Source: JACDER01 sp963842575
GTDB taxonomy: Bacteria; Actinomycetota; Thermoleophilia; Gaiellales; Gaiellaceae
Assembly (NCBI GenBank): GCA_963842575.1
Contig: CAWJGS010000010.1
Location: 558,001 to 622,000 of the forward strand
Direction of reading: 5' to 3'
Length of the DNA: 64,000 nt
A program made the position numbers and the translations under genes. The notes under the pieces are model-generated. The model was given only the letters and a program-made list of their open reading frames with translations. It was not told the origin of the DNA and made no database searches. Positions 18,804 to 28,170 of this stretch are shown here, in pieces. Every line of letters starts with the position of its first letter. Position 1 is the first letter of the stretch.

Positions 18804-20152
18804 CAGACCTCCCGCCTGAAGCGCCTGATGTTGAGCGCGAGCACCGGCAGGACGAGCAGGAACAGGAAGGTCGCGATCGCCGATCCGATCCCGAAGTCGT
18901 TCTGGCCGCTGAAGGAGACGCGCCACATGGCGAGCGCGATCACGTTCGCGTCGTCCTGCGACGAGCTCGGCGCCACCGAGATGATGATGTCGAAGACCTT
19001 TAAGACGTTGATCACCATCGTGATGAAGACGACGCTGAGGATCGGGAAGAGCAGCGGGACGGTCACGCGCACGAACGTCTGCCACTCGCTGGCGCCGTCC
19101 GTACGCGCCGCCTCCAGCACGTCGCGCGGGATGGCGGCGAGGCCGGCCGCTACGACGACCATCGCGAACCCGGCCCAGACCCAGATGTAGGCGATCATGA
19201 TCGACGGCGTGATCAGCTTGGCGCCGAGCCAGTCGACGCCGGCGAAGGGCTGGGCGAAGGTCTGCCCGGAAATCGCGACCGTGTACTTGGCCGACGTGAG
19301 ATCCGCGAAGGCGAAGGTGCCGTCGTCGGCGCTGGTCGCCGTCGCGACCTGCTTGCCGGAGGAATCGCGCAGCTCGAGCGTGACGCCGGGCAGCCCGAGC
19401 TCACCCTGCTCGACCTTGCCGGGCTTGCCTCCGCCCGGCTTGAAATCTCTCCAGACGACGCCGGTGATGCCGTCGGGCTTCGCCGGGGGCTTCACCGCCT
19501 GCTTGGCGCCGTCCGGAACATCCTCGGGCGAGATCGCCGACAGGCCGAGCACGGCGACCTGGCCGGGCTCGAGCGGCGTCTTCAGCGTGAGCGTGCTGCC
19601 GGGCTTGCCGACGAGCTGCGGCGTGGAGGGGAGCGCCTCGGGTAACGCGCCCTGCGGCTCGAACACGCCCTTGACCGCCGCGATCGCGGCGTTGACCGTG
19701 CCCTGGCTGGGATCCTGGATGTACATCAGGCGCCAGATCACGCCGGCCGCGAGCAGCGAGATCGCCATCGGCATGAACACCACCGTCTTGAACGCGACCG
19801 AAAAGCGAACGCGCTCGGTGAGGACGGCGAAGATCAGCCCCAGCGCCGTCACGAACACGGGCACGATCGCCACCCACAGCACGTTGTTCTTGATCGCGGT
19901 CAGGAGCAGGTCGGTCGTGAACAGCTCCTTGAAGTTCGCGAACCAGACGAAGTGGTTTCCCGTCGCGTCGAAGAAGCTGCGGATGATCGTCCTGATCGCG
20001 GGGTAGACGACCCAGATCCCGAGCAGGGTCGCGGCAGGCACGAGGAATGCAGCCGCGATCAGCAGCCGGCGCCAGCGGCTCTCCCCCGCAGGGATATCGG
20101 GGGGCGGAGCCTTCCGTGGGGAAGGCTCCGCGGTGATGCTCGCCCCGCTCAC
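18803..20152 (-). CDS. Sugar ABC transporter permease, MalF type, with inserted Ig-like domain
   Basis: 449-residue permease, about 150 residues longer than usual. Helices 1-3 and the C-terminal three follow the MalF pattern, with the EAA loop VLEAARTDGASEWQTFVRVT near 365. Between them, after LMYIQDPSQGTVN, lies an extra soluble stretch (about 175-300) containing GITGVVWRDF, GELGLPGVTLELRDSSGK and TSADDGTFAFADLTSAKYTV. That is the fold signature of a carboxypeptidase-regulatory/SdrD-B-like domain and would face outside the membrane. GTG 20152 overlaps the solute-binding gene in a GTGA junction. The insert could touch the binding protein or the wall; see findings. Confidence 0.9.
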   Translation of the reverse strand: MSGASITAEPSPRKAPPPDIPAGESRWRRLLIAAAFLVPAATLLGIWVVYPAIRTIIRSFFDATGNHFVWFANFKELFTTDLLLTAIKNNVLWVAIVPVFVTALGLIFAVLTERVRFSVAFKTVVFMPMAISLLAAGVIWRLMYIQDPSQGTVNAAIAAVKGVFEPQGALPEALPSTPQLVGKPGSTLTLKTPLEPGQVAVLGLSAISPEDVPDGAKQAVKPPAKPDGITGVVWRDFKPGGGKPGKVEQGELGLPGVTLELRDSSGKQVATATSADDGTFAFADLTSAKYTVAISGQTFAQPFAGVDWLGAKLITPSIMIAYIWVWAGFAMVVVAAGLAAIPRDVLEAARTDGASEWQTFVRVTVPLLFPILSVVFITMVINVLKVFDIIISVAPSSSQDDANVIALAMWRVSFSGQNDFGIGSAIATFLFLLVLPVLALNIRRFRREV

Positions 20153-21458
20153 TTACCGCCGTAGGCCTTCTTTGCGGCCGCCTCCAGCTTCGTCGCGATC
20201 CCGTTGACGTCGTTCGGGCTCTTCAGGAGGTCCTGGAAGAGCTTCCACATGCCCTGTCCCGGCGTGCCGCCGAAGGCCGCGGGCTGCAGGTCGGACATGT
20301 CGAAGCGGACGACCTTCGCGTTCGCGAGCCCGAGCGCCGCCCGGCGCCCGATCGGGTCGTGGTAGGCACTCCCCTTCACGCGCTTGTTCGGTGAGGAGAA
20401 GCCTCCCTGCTTCGCGTAGACCGTCGCCGCCCGCGCGGTTCCGAAGTACTTCATCAGCGCGCGGGTTGCGGGCTTGTCCCTGAACATGACGACGGCGTCC
20501 CCGCCGGCGACGACGTTCGAGCGAGTGCCGGACCTGATCGCCGGCCACGGGAAGTAGTTGAAGTCCGTCCCCGGCTTCGCACTGGTGGAACCGGTGATGG
20601 TGCCCTCGACGAAGTCGCCCTCGAGCACCATCGCCGCCTTCGGGTTGGCGCCGAAGGCCTGCGTGACCGAGTCCGCGAAGACGGTCGTGAGCGCTCCGGA
20701 CGTCCCGCCCGCGATGTTCCCGCCGTCCTTGAAGACCTGCGCCATCGTCTTCAGCGCCTTCTTGACCGACGGGTGCGTCCACTTGATCTTGTGCGCGGAC
20801 AGCTTGTCGTACAGCGAGCCGCCCGCCTGCCTGAGGTAGATGTTCTCGAACAGGTCGGTGAGCGTCCAGCCGTCACCGCCGCCGATCGAATACGCCTTGG
20901 TGCCCGACGCCTTCAGCGTCTTCGCCGCCTTGAGCAGCGCCGGGAACGTCTGCGGCGGCTTCACGCCGGCGTTCTTGAAGAGTTTGACGTTGTACCAGAT
21001 GGTCGATTTGTTGGCGCCCTTGAGATAGAGGCCGTAGAGCTTGCCGCCGACGCTCCCGAGTGCGAGCCAGCCCGGCGACCAGTCGCGCTTGATCGTGCTG
21101 CGCATGAACTCGATCGGCTTGAGCGCCTTCTTCTTGACGAGCTCGCGCATGAACCCCGGTTGCGGGAGCAGCGCCATGTCCGGCGGATTGCCTCCGGCGA
21201 CCGCGGTCGAGAGGATGGTCGTCAGGTTCCGTCCCGCCGACGTGTACTTCGTGTCGATGTCCGGATAGAGCTTCTTGAAGTCCGCGAGGACGTTCTTGAA
21301 GTGCTCCTGCTCGGCGCCCGTCGCCTCGGAGATGATCGACACCGTCCCCGAGATCTTGGCCGCGTGGTGGCCCTTCGGTGCGGAGCCGCCGGCGGCGCTC
21401 GCCGCGACCAGAATCGCCGCGATCGCCGCGGCCGCCACCGCGTAGACACGGATGATTG

Positions 21459-21462
<4 letters not shown>
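20149..21462 (-). CDS. Extracellular solute-binding protein of a sugar ABC importer
   Basis: 437 residues of the family-1 (MalE-like) binding protein. Signal peptide IIRVYAVAAAAIAAILVAAS is not followed by a lipobox cysteine, so anchoring is unclear. GTVSIISEATGAEQEHFKNV starts the mature domain; NPPDMALLPQPGFMRELV and GLYLKGANKSTIWYNVKLF are hinge and cleft blocks; the end is a lysine-rich helix. ATG 21462 overlaps the malK-like stop (ATGA). Sugar specificity unknown. Confidence 0.92.
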
Positions 21463-22683
<1,221 letters not shown>

Positions 22684-22735
22684 GCTCTATCTCCCCCTAT
22701 GGCGGCTCCGAGAACGATACCCGCGCGTCGCGTGC

Positions 22736-23221
22736 TCAATCCCAGGGCCGCAGGCGCGGGATCCAGCGCGGGACGTTCCTGGCGTACTCGTCGTACTCGT
22801 CGCCGAATCTCCGTCTCAGTCCCGGCTCCTCGCTCAGCGGGAAATAGACCGCGTTGATCGCGAAGAAGACGGCCGCCTCCACCGCGATCCACGGGTTGCC
22901 GAGCGTGAGCGCCTCGCCGAGCAGGATGGTGAGGACGGCGGTGATCATCGGGTTGCGGACGTAGCGGTACGGGCCTTCGACGACCAGGTGCCGCGTCGCG
23001 TCCCAGGGCGCGAGCGTCCCGCGGCCGATCTGGACGAAGAGGTCGACCGTCCAGGCAAAGAGCGCGAGCCCGGCGGCGAGGACGAGCGCGCCGATCGCGC
23101 TCCACCAGCCGACGCTCGTCCCAGTCGCCCAGACGAGCAGGCCGGGGATCACGATCGTCACAGTCCCCGGCAGCAGCACGACCGCGCGGATGTGTCTCCA
23201 GAGTCGTGGCGAAGTCGTCAC
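22736..23221 (-). CDS. Isoprenylcysteine carboxyl methyltransferase (ICMT)-family membrane protein
   Basis: 161-residue integral membrane methyltransferase. The diagnostic C-terminal block is VEGPYRYVRNPMITAVLTIL, then FGDEYDEYARNVPRWIPRL; these bind S-adenosylmethionine in the ICMT/PEMT superfamily. Three or four membrane helices are visible. GTG 23221 is preferred to a start farther up because the upstream part overlaps the vapB gene and operator. Bacterial members are mostly of unknown substrate and usually do not act on prenylated proteins. It lies about 700 bases from the prenyl-chain cluster but is separated from it by a vapBC pair on the opposite strand. Confidence 0.82.
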   Translation of the reverse strand: MTTSPRLWRHIRAVVLLPGTVTIVIPGLLVWATGTSVGWWSAIGALVLAAGLALFAWTVDLFVQIGRGTLAPWDATRHLVVEGPYRYVRNPMITAVLTILLGEALTLGNPWIAVEAAVFFAINAVYFPLSEEPGLRRRFGDEYDEYARNVPRWIPRLRPWD

Positions 23222-23235
23222 ATTCGCGGAGCTAA

Positions 23236-23264
23236 GATATCCACGTGGCCACTGAGAAGATATC
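23236..23264. promoter_or_regulatory. Paired GATATC boxes, candidate VapB operator overlapping the start codon
   Basis: Two identical GATATC palindromes at 23236-23241 and 23259-23264, 23 bases apart (two helical turns), flank a CCACGTGG palindrome at 23241-23248 that contains the vapB GTG start. Symmetry and position fit autoregulation of this vapBC pair by its own complex. Inference only. Confidence 0.4.
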
Positions 23265-23475
23265 TCCGCTCGACAAGACTTCGCTGCGCATCGACCGCAA
23301 GAAGATGGCCGAGGCACAGAAGCTGCTCGGGACCAGCACCATCGCCGACACGGTCGACGCGGCGCTCGACGAGGTCATCAACCTCGGGCACCGGAGGAAA
23401 GTCATGGAGCGCATCCGGAAGGAAGGCGGCCTCGGGCCCGGCCCGGAGGAGTTGCGTCGGCTCCGGACACCGTGA
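23245..23475 (+). CDS. VapB-type antitoxin
   Basis: 76 residues: KTSLRIDRKKMAEAQKLLGT then TIADTVDAALDEVINLGHRR, the VapB pattern common in actinobacteria (DUF2191-like), with DNA-binding N-terminal part and basic C terminus. GTG 23245 start. Its TGA is one base from the next gene. Confidence 0.85.
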   Translation: MATEKISPLDKTSLRIDRKKMAEAQKLLGTSTIADTVDAALDEVINLGHRRKVMERIRKEGGLGPGPEELRRLRTP

Positions 23476-23476
23476 C

Positions 23477-23884
23477 GTGGTCCGGTATCTGGCAGACACG
23501 AGCGCGTGGCACCGCAGTGGGCGCGTCGCCGACCGGTGGTCGGAGCTGCTCGAAGACGACGCGATCGCGCTTTGCACACCCGTCAGGCTCGAGCTGCTCT
23601 ATTCGGCCCGCAACGCCACTGACCATCGAACACTCGATGCGCACCTGGAAAGATTCCGCCACCTCCCCATCGATTCGCGTGTCGAGGAGGCGGCGGTCCG
23701 CGGCCAGGCGGCCCTCGCCGCCGAGGGTCATCACCGCGGCCCAAAGCCAGTTGACCTGCTGATCGCCGCCGTGGCAGAGGTGCATGACGTCACGCTCCTG
23801 CACTACGACCGCCACTTCGATCTGATCGCGTCGGCGACGGGCCAGAAGACCGAGTGGCTCGCGCGGCGCGGAAGCCTCGGGTGA
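23477..23884 (+). CDS. VapC-type PIN-domain toxin
   Basis: 135 residues. VVRYLADTSAWHRSG carries the first catalytic aspartate, CTPVRLELLYSARN the conserved glutamate, and GPKPVDLLIAAVAEVHDVTLLHYDRHFD (taken in parts) the remaining aspartates of the PIN site. GTG 23477 sits one base after the vapB stop. Intact in one frame, unlike the other pair at 12.1 kb. Not part of the neighbouring minus-strand cluster. Confidence 0.9.
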   Translation: MVRYLADTSAWHRSGRVADRWSELLEDDAIALCTPVRLELLYSARNATDHRTLDAHLERFRHLPIDSRVEEAAVRGQAALAAEGHHRGPKPVDLLIAAVAEVHDVTLLHYDRHFDLIASATGQKTEWLARRGSLG

Positions 23885-23929
23885 CTACCCGAGGTGCGCA
23901 CGTGAGAGCCTCGGCCGATACGCCTTAGC

Positions 23930-24412
23930 TCAACCCGTCAGCGCGTCGATCACGTCCTTCGAGTGTGTGATCGGGATCCGGTTTCCCTCCAGCTCGATAC
24001 GCGAGCCGCTGGCCTTGTCGATCAGCTCGACCACGCGGACGTTCGCTCGCTGGTGGATCTTGACGTCGAGGTTGTCGCGCGGAACCTTGAACGCGAGCTC
24101 GCTCGGCTCCTTGCTCCGGCTGCGGCCGGCGAATCCGTACACCGCGCGCTCGGACACTCCGATCAGCATGAAGGCGGGAAGGCCCGAACGCGCGTCCGCC
24201 ATGTGCATCCCGGCCACCGCTCCGACCGCCGTGCCGGCAGCCTCGCCGATCTCGCCGCCGATCCCGCCCGCCGCATCGCCGACGATCGCCCCGAGAAAGA
24301 GCCCGCCGGTGTGGCCGCGTGGATTGAACTGCCCGGCGGCGATGAGCTCGTCCTCGATCCCGTGGTGAGCGAGTGCGCTCTGCACCGCGTCGATCATCTT
24401 CTCCTCTGACAT
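23930..24412 (-). CDS. Uncharacterised protein with glycine-zipper segment, last gene of the prenyl/Cys-rich cluster
   Basis: 160 residues. Residues 30-70 are a glycine-rich hydrophobic run (GGLFLGAIVGDAAGGIGGEI, then AAGTAVGAVAGMHMA) typical of membrane-inserting or oligomer-forming glycine zippers. The C-terminal 80 residues (ERAVYGFAGRSRSKEPSELA, then VELIDKASGSRIELEGNRIP) resemble a PH-like antiparallel sheet. The second ATG (24412) was chosen: the purine run GAGGGAG lies six bases before it, while the first ATG (24418) abuts that run. Last gene on this strand before the vapBC pair. I know no function; a membrane-associated partner of the cluster is a guess. Confidence 0.7.
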   Translation of the reverse strand: MSEEKMIDAVQSALAHHGIEDELIAAGQFNPRGHTGGLFLGAIVGDAAGGIGGEIGEAAGTAVGAVAGMHMADARSGLPAFMLIGVSERAVYGFAGRSRSKEPSELAFKVPRDNLDVKIHQRANVRVVELIDKASGSRIELEGNRIPITHSKDVIDALTG

Positions 24413-24467
24413 TGCCATCTCCCTCTGTGAAGTCGGGGGCTTCGTCCCGCTGGCCCCGTAGCATCGC

Positions 24468-24890
24468 TCAGCAGCAGGTGCCGACGCTCGGCTCGCACCC
24501 GCAACACCCGCAGCCTACGACGGAGCAGCAGTCATAGCCGCAGCACTCGTCGCAGCCACAGCCGTGTCCGTACGACTCCTGCCACGTGTCCATCATGCGG
24601 ATGCTGCGCGAGAGCGCGGCGTTGAGCGCGTCCACGCCGAGACGGATCGTGGTGCCAAGGCCCTGCACGACCGGCGTCCCGCCGGCGCCAGCGCCAGCTT
24701 CCCACGGAGGCGGAACCGGTGCCTGGCCGACGGCCGCGAACTGCGGCTGCAGCGACCAGACGGGGATCGCTCCCTGCGGGAGCGGCGACGCAAACCCGCC
24801 CGAGGCCTCCTGCTCCATCCGCTCCTTGTAGCGCGCGAACTCCGTCTGCGCGGTCGATTCCTTCTCCGGCGTCTTCCTTGCTCGTGCCAT
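24468..24890 (-). CDS. Small protein with a 12-cysteine C-terminal tail
   Basis: 140 residues. N-terminal third is charged (ARARKTPEKESTAQTEFARY), the middle is Pro/Gly/Ala-rich, then an amphipathic helix (RLGVDALNAALSRSIRMMDT). The last 30 residues contain twelve cysteines in C-x-C and CC pairs (GCGCDECCGYDCC, then VVGCGCCGCEPSVGTCC) and end in CC. A strong Shine-Dalgarno (AAAGGAGG) lies 7 bases upstream. Cysteine density suggests metal clusters, disulfide cross-linking or lipid modification; none is proven. No signal peptide. Family unknown to me. Confidence 0.75.
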   Translation of the reverse strand: MARARKTPEKESTAQTEFARYKERMEQEASGGFASPLPQGAIPVWSLQPQFAAVGQAPVPPPWEAGAGAGGTPVVQGLGTTIRLGVDALNAALSRSIRMMDTWQESYGHGCGCDECCGYDCCSVVGCGCCGCEPSVGTCC

Positions 24891-24906
24891 TGCTATCCCT
24901 CCTTTC

Positions 24907-25521
24907 TCAGCAGCTGAAGACCTCGCACCAGCGGACCCGCGCGGTGGCGCCGACCGCCAGCGCCGTCAAGTGCGCGCCCGGCTTCGTGGTGATGATCCCT
25001 TCCTTGATCTGGTACCCCAGGCCCGCGTGCACCTTCTTCACCCAGGCCAGCGTTGTGTCCTGGCTGTCCTGGACGAGGACGCCGACGAGCCCGTCGGCCG
25101 CGCCCGCAGGCGCGTACTCGATCGAGAGGTGGACGCAGCAGCCCCCGCCGATGAACGCCGTCGCGAGGCCGAACTTGCCCAGCTTGAACAGGTCCGCGTT
25201 CAGCACGTGGCTCGGGCTCGCCTCGGATGCGACCGACTCGTAGTCCTCCTCCCCGCCCCCGAGCGTCCGCGCGACCGGCTCGAACAGCGACATACGCGCA
25301 ACGGCCGCCCACTGATCGGGTTGCTCCTTCAGATCGGCGCGCCCGCGGGTCGGCTCGACGAGCAGCTCCTTCGACTCCTTGCGGCACTCCCGGCACCAGC
25401 AGCAGCAGGACGAGCGCGGATGGCAGCAGCCGGCGCAGAACCCGCCTCCCTGGTGCTGGTGGTGCTGATGCTGGTGGTGCCCGGTACCGGTGTAGGTCGG
25501 TCTCAGATGTGTCGCGTGCAT
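24907..25521 (-). CDS. His-rich/Cys-rich protein with RWCE tail, paralogue A
   Basis: 204 residues. Residues 1-25 are His-rich (TGTGHHQHQHHQHQGGG), 26-46 Cys-rich (FCAGCCHPRSSCCCWCRECR). After a variable acidic linker comes a beta-rich domain: CCVHLSIEYAPAGAADGLVG, GYQIKEGIITTKPGAHLTAL, ending TARVRWCEVFSC. The domain and its RWCE-x-F-x-C end are shared with the next gene upstream (25533-25913), so the two are paralogues. Start supported by GAGGAGG seven bases upstream. Possible metal-binding shell or surface protein; function unknown. No signal peptide. Confidence 0.75.
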   Translation of the reverse strand: MHATHLRPTYTGTGHHQHQHHQHQGGGFCAGCCHPRSSCCCWCRECRKESKELLVEPTRGRADLKEQPDQWAAVARMSLFEPVARTLGGGEEDYESVASEASPSHVLNADLFKLGKFGLATAFIGGGCCVHLSIEYAPAGAADGLVGVLVQDSQDTTLAWVKKVHAGLGYQIKEGIITTKPGAHLTALAVGATARVRWCEVFSC

Positions 25522-25532
25522 CGCTTGCCTCC

Positions 25533-25913
25533 TCAGCAGCAGAACGTCTCGCACCAGCGGAGCCGTGCCGCTGCCTCCGTCGCGGCGAGCGTCACCTTGG
25601 TGCCGGGTTGGACGGTCATGAAGTCGCTCTTCACCTGGAAGCCTGCCGCCGGCGGCGTCTCCTCGTACGCCGAGGTCGACCCGCCGGACGCGGTCGTCAC
25701 CTTGACCGACGGCGACGACGCGCCGTCGTCCACCAGGTATTCGAGCGAGAGATGGACGGGATTCGCGCTGCCGACGAGCGCCTGGGCGTCGGGCCCACCC
25801 GAGGCGACGGAGAGCTCGTACGCGCTCACCATCGGAACGCCGCAGCCGCACCCGTAGGAGTAGACGTACTGGGGCGGGCCGTAGTGCCCGCAGTGATGGC
25901 TATGGGAATGCAT
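25533..25913 (-). CDS. His-rich protein with RWCE tail, paralogue B
   Basis: 126 residues. MHSHSHHCGHYGPP and YGCGCGVPM form a His/Cys-rich head; the remaining 100 residues are a beta-rich domain (VHLSLEYLVDDGASSPSVKV, GFQVKSDFMTVQPGTKVTLA) ending AARLRWCETFCC. It aligns along its length with paralogue A, which has a longer Cys-rich head and linker. Good Shine-Dalgarno (GAGAGGAG). It is 11 bases upstream of paralogue A and co-transcribed. No known family recognised. Confidence 0.75.
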   Translation of the reverse strand: MHSHSHHCGHYGPPQYVYSYGCGCGVPMVSAYELSVASGGPDAQALVGSANPVHLSLEYLVDDGASSPSVKVTTASGGSTSAYEETPPAAGFQVKSDFMTVQPGTKVTLAATEAAARLRWCETFCC

Positions 25914-25932
25914 GGCATCAGCTCCTCTCGGT

Positions 25933-26118
25933 CTACGGTGTCCCCGACTGCTTCTTGGTCTGGTCGCGGAGGATCACGAGCGTGTCCTCGACGATCGCGA
26001 ACGCGGACGACACGACGGAGGTGGCCGCGTCGGTCAACTTCGTCGTCACCTTCTTGTCGATGAGCTCCTGCGCCGCGTCGTGGACGGCCTTGCGCGTGGA
26101 CTCGGTCAGCTTGGACAT
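25933..26118 (-). CDS. Small amphipathic helical protein of the cluster
   Basis: 61 residues: MSKLTESTRKAVHDAAQELI, then a Thr/Ala-rich middle and VVSSAFAIVEDTLVILRDQT, ending in Lys/Gln. Two amphipathic helices, no cysteine. Starts 4 bases after the stop of the geranylgeranyl-reductase-like gene with AAGGAAGGG upstream. Too short and plain for a family call; helical adaptor or membrane-surface peptide are possibilities. Confidence 0.7.
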   Translation of the reverse strand: MSKLTESTRKAVHDAAQELIDKKVTTKLTDAATSVVSSAFAIVEDTLVILRDQTKKQSGTP

Positions 26119-26122
26119 TCGC

Positions 26123-27596
26123 TCACGCCCTTCCTTGCGCCGGAACCCGGTCCGGCGCGTGTCCGTTTGATTTCGTCATGGCCCGGCCGGCCAGGTCGAC
26201 CGCCTTCAGCGCGACCTCGAGCCCCCAGTCGAGGTTCCGGACGGGGCTGCGCGCCATGCGCGCGGAGGCGAGCGCGAGGCTCCCGACCGCGCCGCCCGCG
26301 AGCCGCGCCGAGCCGGACGCGACTCCTCCTCCGTTCGATTGCAGGAGCGCCAGCCAGGTCTCGGGGCTCTTCGGGAACGCCTGGTACAGCGCGAGCGGCG
26401 ACAGGCACGCGCTCTGCGAGATCGTCCCGCTGAAGACCCCGCTTGCGAACTCCTGGAAGCGCGGATCCTGCGTCGTCAGCGAGCCGATCTGCGTCAGGAG
26501 AAAGAGGCAGAAATCGCGCAGGGCCGGGTTCTTCGCCACCGCGAGGAAGAACTCCGCCGTCTTCCAGTCCGTCTCGAAGGCCTCCTGCCACAGGTGCTCG
26601 TAGACCGCGAGCGCCCGGCTCGAGCAGTCGCCTTCCTCGAGCGCGAAGGCGACCGCCTCCGCCGCCAGCGCGGCGCCCTCCATCGCCTTGTGGATGCCGC
26701 CGCCGTTCAGCGGGTCGGCCTGGTTCGCGGCGTCGCCGACGAGGAGGACGCGATCGCCGAAGATCCGCTTCGGCCGGTAGAAGCGCGGCCGCACCGCCCG
26801 AGATGCGCCCGCACTGGTCGGACTTCCGCAGCATGTGCCCGAGGTCGCGCTCGACGAAGGCGAGGAAGGTCTCGCGCAGGTTCGCGAGCAGCGGGAATCC
26901 CTTGTCGTGCGCGTAGCCGAGGCCGACGTTGGCGAAGCCGTCGTCGTCGACGAAGAGCCAGCCGTAGCCGGGGAAGAAGCCGCGGTCGAAGTAGACCTTG
27001 ATCTGCGACCCCTCGCACTCGACGCCGTCGTAGTACGCGCGCAGCGAGATCGCCATGACGCCGTCCTTGAGCGTGTTGCCGAGGTGGCGCGAGACGGCGG
27101 AGCTGACGCCGTCGGCGCCGATCACGATCCGGCCGCGGTACTCGGCCCGGCGCCCACCGTCCTCGGTGATCACGCGCGCGCCGTCACCGTCGAGCTCGAC
27201 GTCGCGCACCGTCCGGCCGCCCTCGAAGCGAGCGCCGGCACGCCGCGCGTTCTGGAGGAGGATGTTGTCGAAGCGGCGGCGGTCGAGGAGGATCGCGAAG
27301 TCCGGATATGCCGTGCCCTTGGCGAACCCGCCGGTCAGGAGCAGGCGGCCGTCCATGTACAGGTCGCAGTCCTTGATGCACGCCTTCGTCTCGGCCAGGA
27401 CGTCGCCGACACAGCCGAGCCGGTCGAGCCAGTAGATCGCCTGCGGCGTGAGACCGTCGCCGCAGACCTTGTCCCGCGGGAAGTCGGCCCGGTCGAGCAC
27501 GAGGGTCGAGATGCCGCGCCTGGCCAGGAACGTGGCCACGCTCGTCCCGCCGGGCCCTGCACCGACGACGATCACGTCGTAGACGCGGTCCGGCAC
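26123..27596 (-). CDS. Geranylgeranyl-reductase-family FAD oxidoreductase, frameshift near 26800
   Basis: Flavoenzyme that typically saturates isoprenoid double bonds. VYDVIVVGAGPGGTSVATFL starts the FAD domain; RGRIVIGADGVSSAVSRHLG and, after the slip, VLLVGDAANQADPLNGGGIH are the two other group motifs of the GGR/PHBH fold. The C-terminal 200 residues extend past the core (FCLFLLTQIGSL, then LACLSPLALYQAF-like stretches), longer than plant-type GGR. Total about 490 residues. GTG 27596 sits one base after the stop of the upstream gene. The written frame breaks at about 26800, probably by one base. In this operon with a prenyl synthase, reduction of a prenyl chain is the natural guess; FAD hydroxylase or halogenase-like roles remain open. 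Confidence 0.85.
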
Positions 27597-27597
27597 C

Positions 27598-28170
27598 TCA
27601 GGCAGCTCCCACCACGAGCCGGACGGGGATGCTCATCTCGTCTGTCGAGCCGACGATCACCGCGCCGCGGTAGACGTCCGGCGGCGCATCGGCCGGCAGC
27701 GTCCCGGTCAGCACGAACTTCTCGAAGTCCATCGGCGCGATCGACTTCCGCATCGGCTTGACGGCGAAGGCGTCCGCGTCGATCCTCGCTTCTCGCTGTT
27801 CCCCGAGGAGCCCCTCCACCCGCAGATGGACACGCTTGGGCTCGACCAGCGAGTCGTTCGTGATCGAGAAGGACACCTGAACGTCTCCGCCCGGCGCGAG
27901 CGGAAGGCGGTTGGTGAGGAAGAACCCCTCGTCGTCCTCGAGTGCCGGCTCGGGCCGGCCGTCGGCAACGTGGACGTTCGGCTGCGCCTGCGCCCGCTCG
28001 TTCAGCGCCTCCTGTGCCGCCGTGCCCGCGCGCGAGAGGACGGTGATGCCGAGGCTGAGGCCCGCCTCGGCGAGGTCGAGCGTCTTGACGATGATCTGGC
28101 CGAGCTGCTCCGCGCGCCCGGAGAGGTCGGGAGCCGGGGCCTCCTTCGGCTGGGCGCCGTCCTTGCTCAT
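27598..28170 (-). CDS. Uncharacterised protein: helical N terminus and Ig-like beta domain
   Basis: 190 residues. Residues 14-50 form a long helix (LGQIIVKTLDLAEAGLSLGI), followed by an acidic linker and a beta-sandwich-like part: LPLAPGGDVQVSFSITNDSL, KRVHLRVEGLLGEQREARID, ending DEMSIPVRLVVGAA. This is the wording of NEW3/Ig-like modules that sit in secreted or assembly proteins. ATGA overlap with the upstream small gene, 1-base gap to the downstream one. I do not recognise the family. Confidence 0.7.
   Translation of the reverse strand: MSKDGAQPKEAPAPDLSGRAEQLGQIIVKTLDLAEAGLSLGITVLSRAGTAAQEALNERAQAQPNVHVADGRPEPALEDDEGFFLTNRLPLAPGGDVQVSFSITNDSLVEPKRVHLRVEGLLGEQREARIDADAFAVKPMRKSIAPMDFEKFVLTGTLPADAPPDVYRGAVIVGSTDEMSIPVRLVVGAA

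Noticed and set aside
22736..23221. ICMT-like gene as part of the prenyl cluster
   Set aside because: It is separated by a vapBC pair on the opposite strand, and most bacterial members of this family have nothing to do with prenylated proteins; kept only as a side remark.
24468..25913. Cys-rich proteins as RiPP precursors
   Set aside because: No leader-type N terminus, no YcaO, LanM, radical-SAM or protease gene nearby, and the proteins carry folded beta domains before the cysteines.
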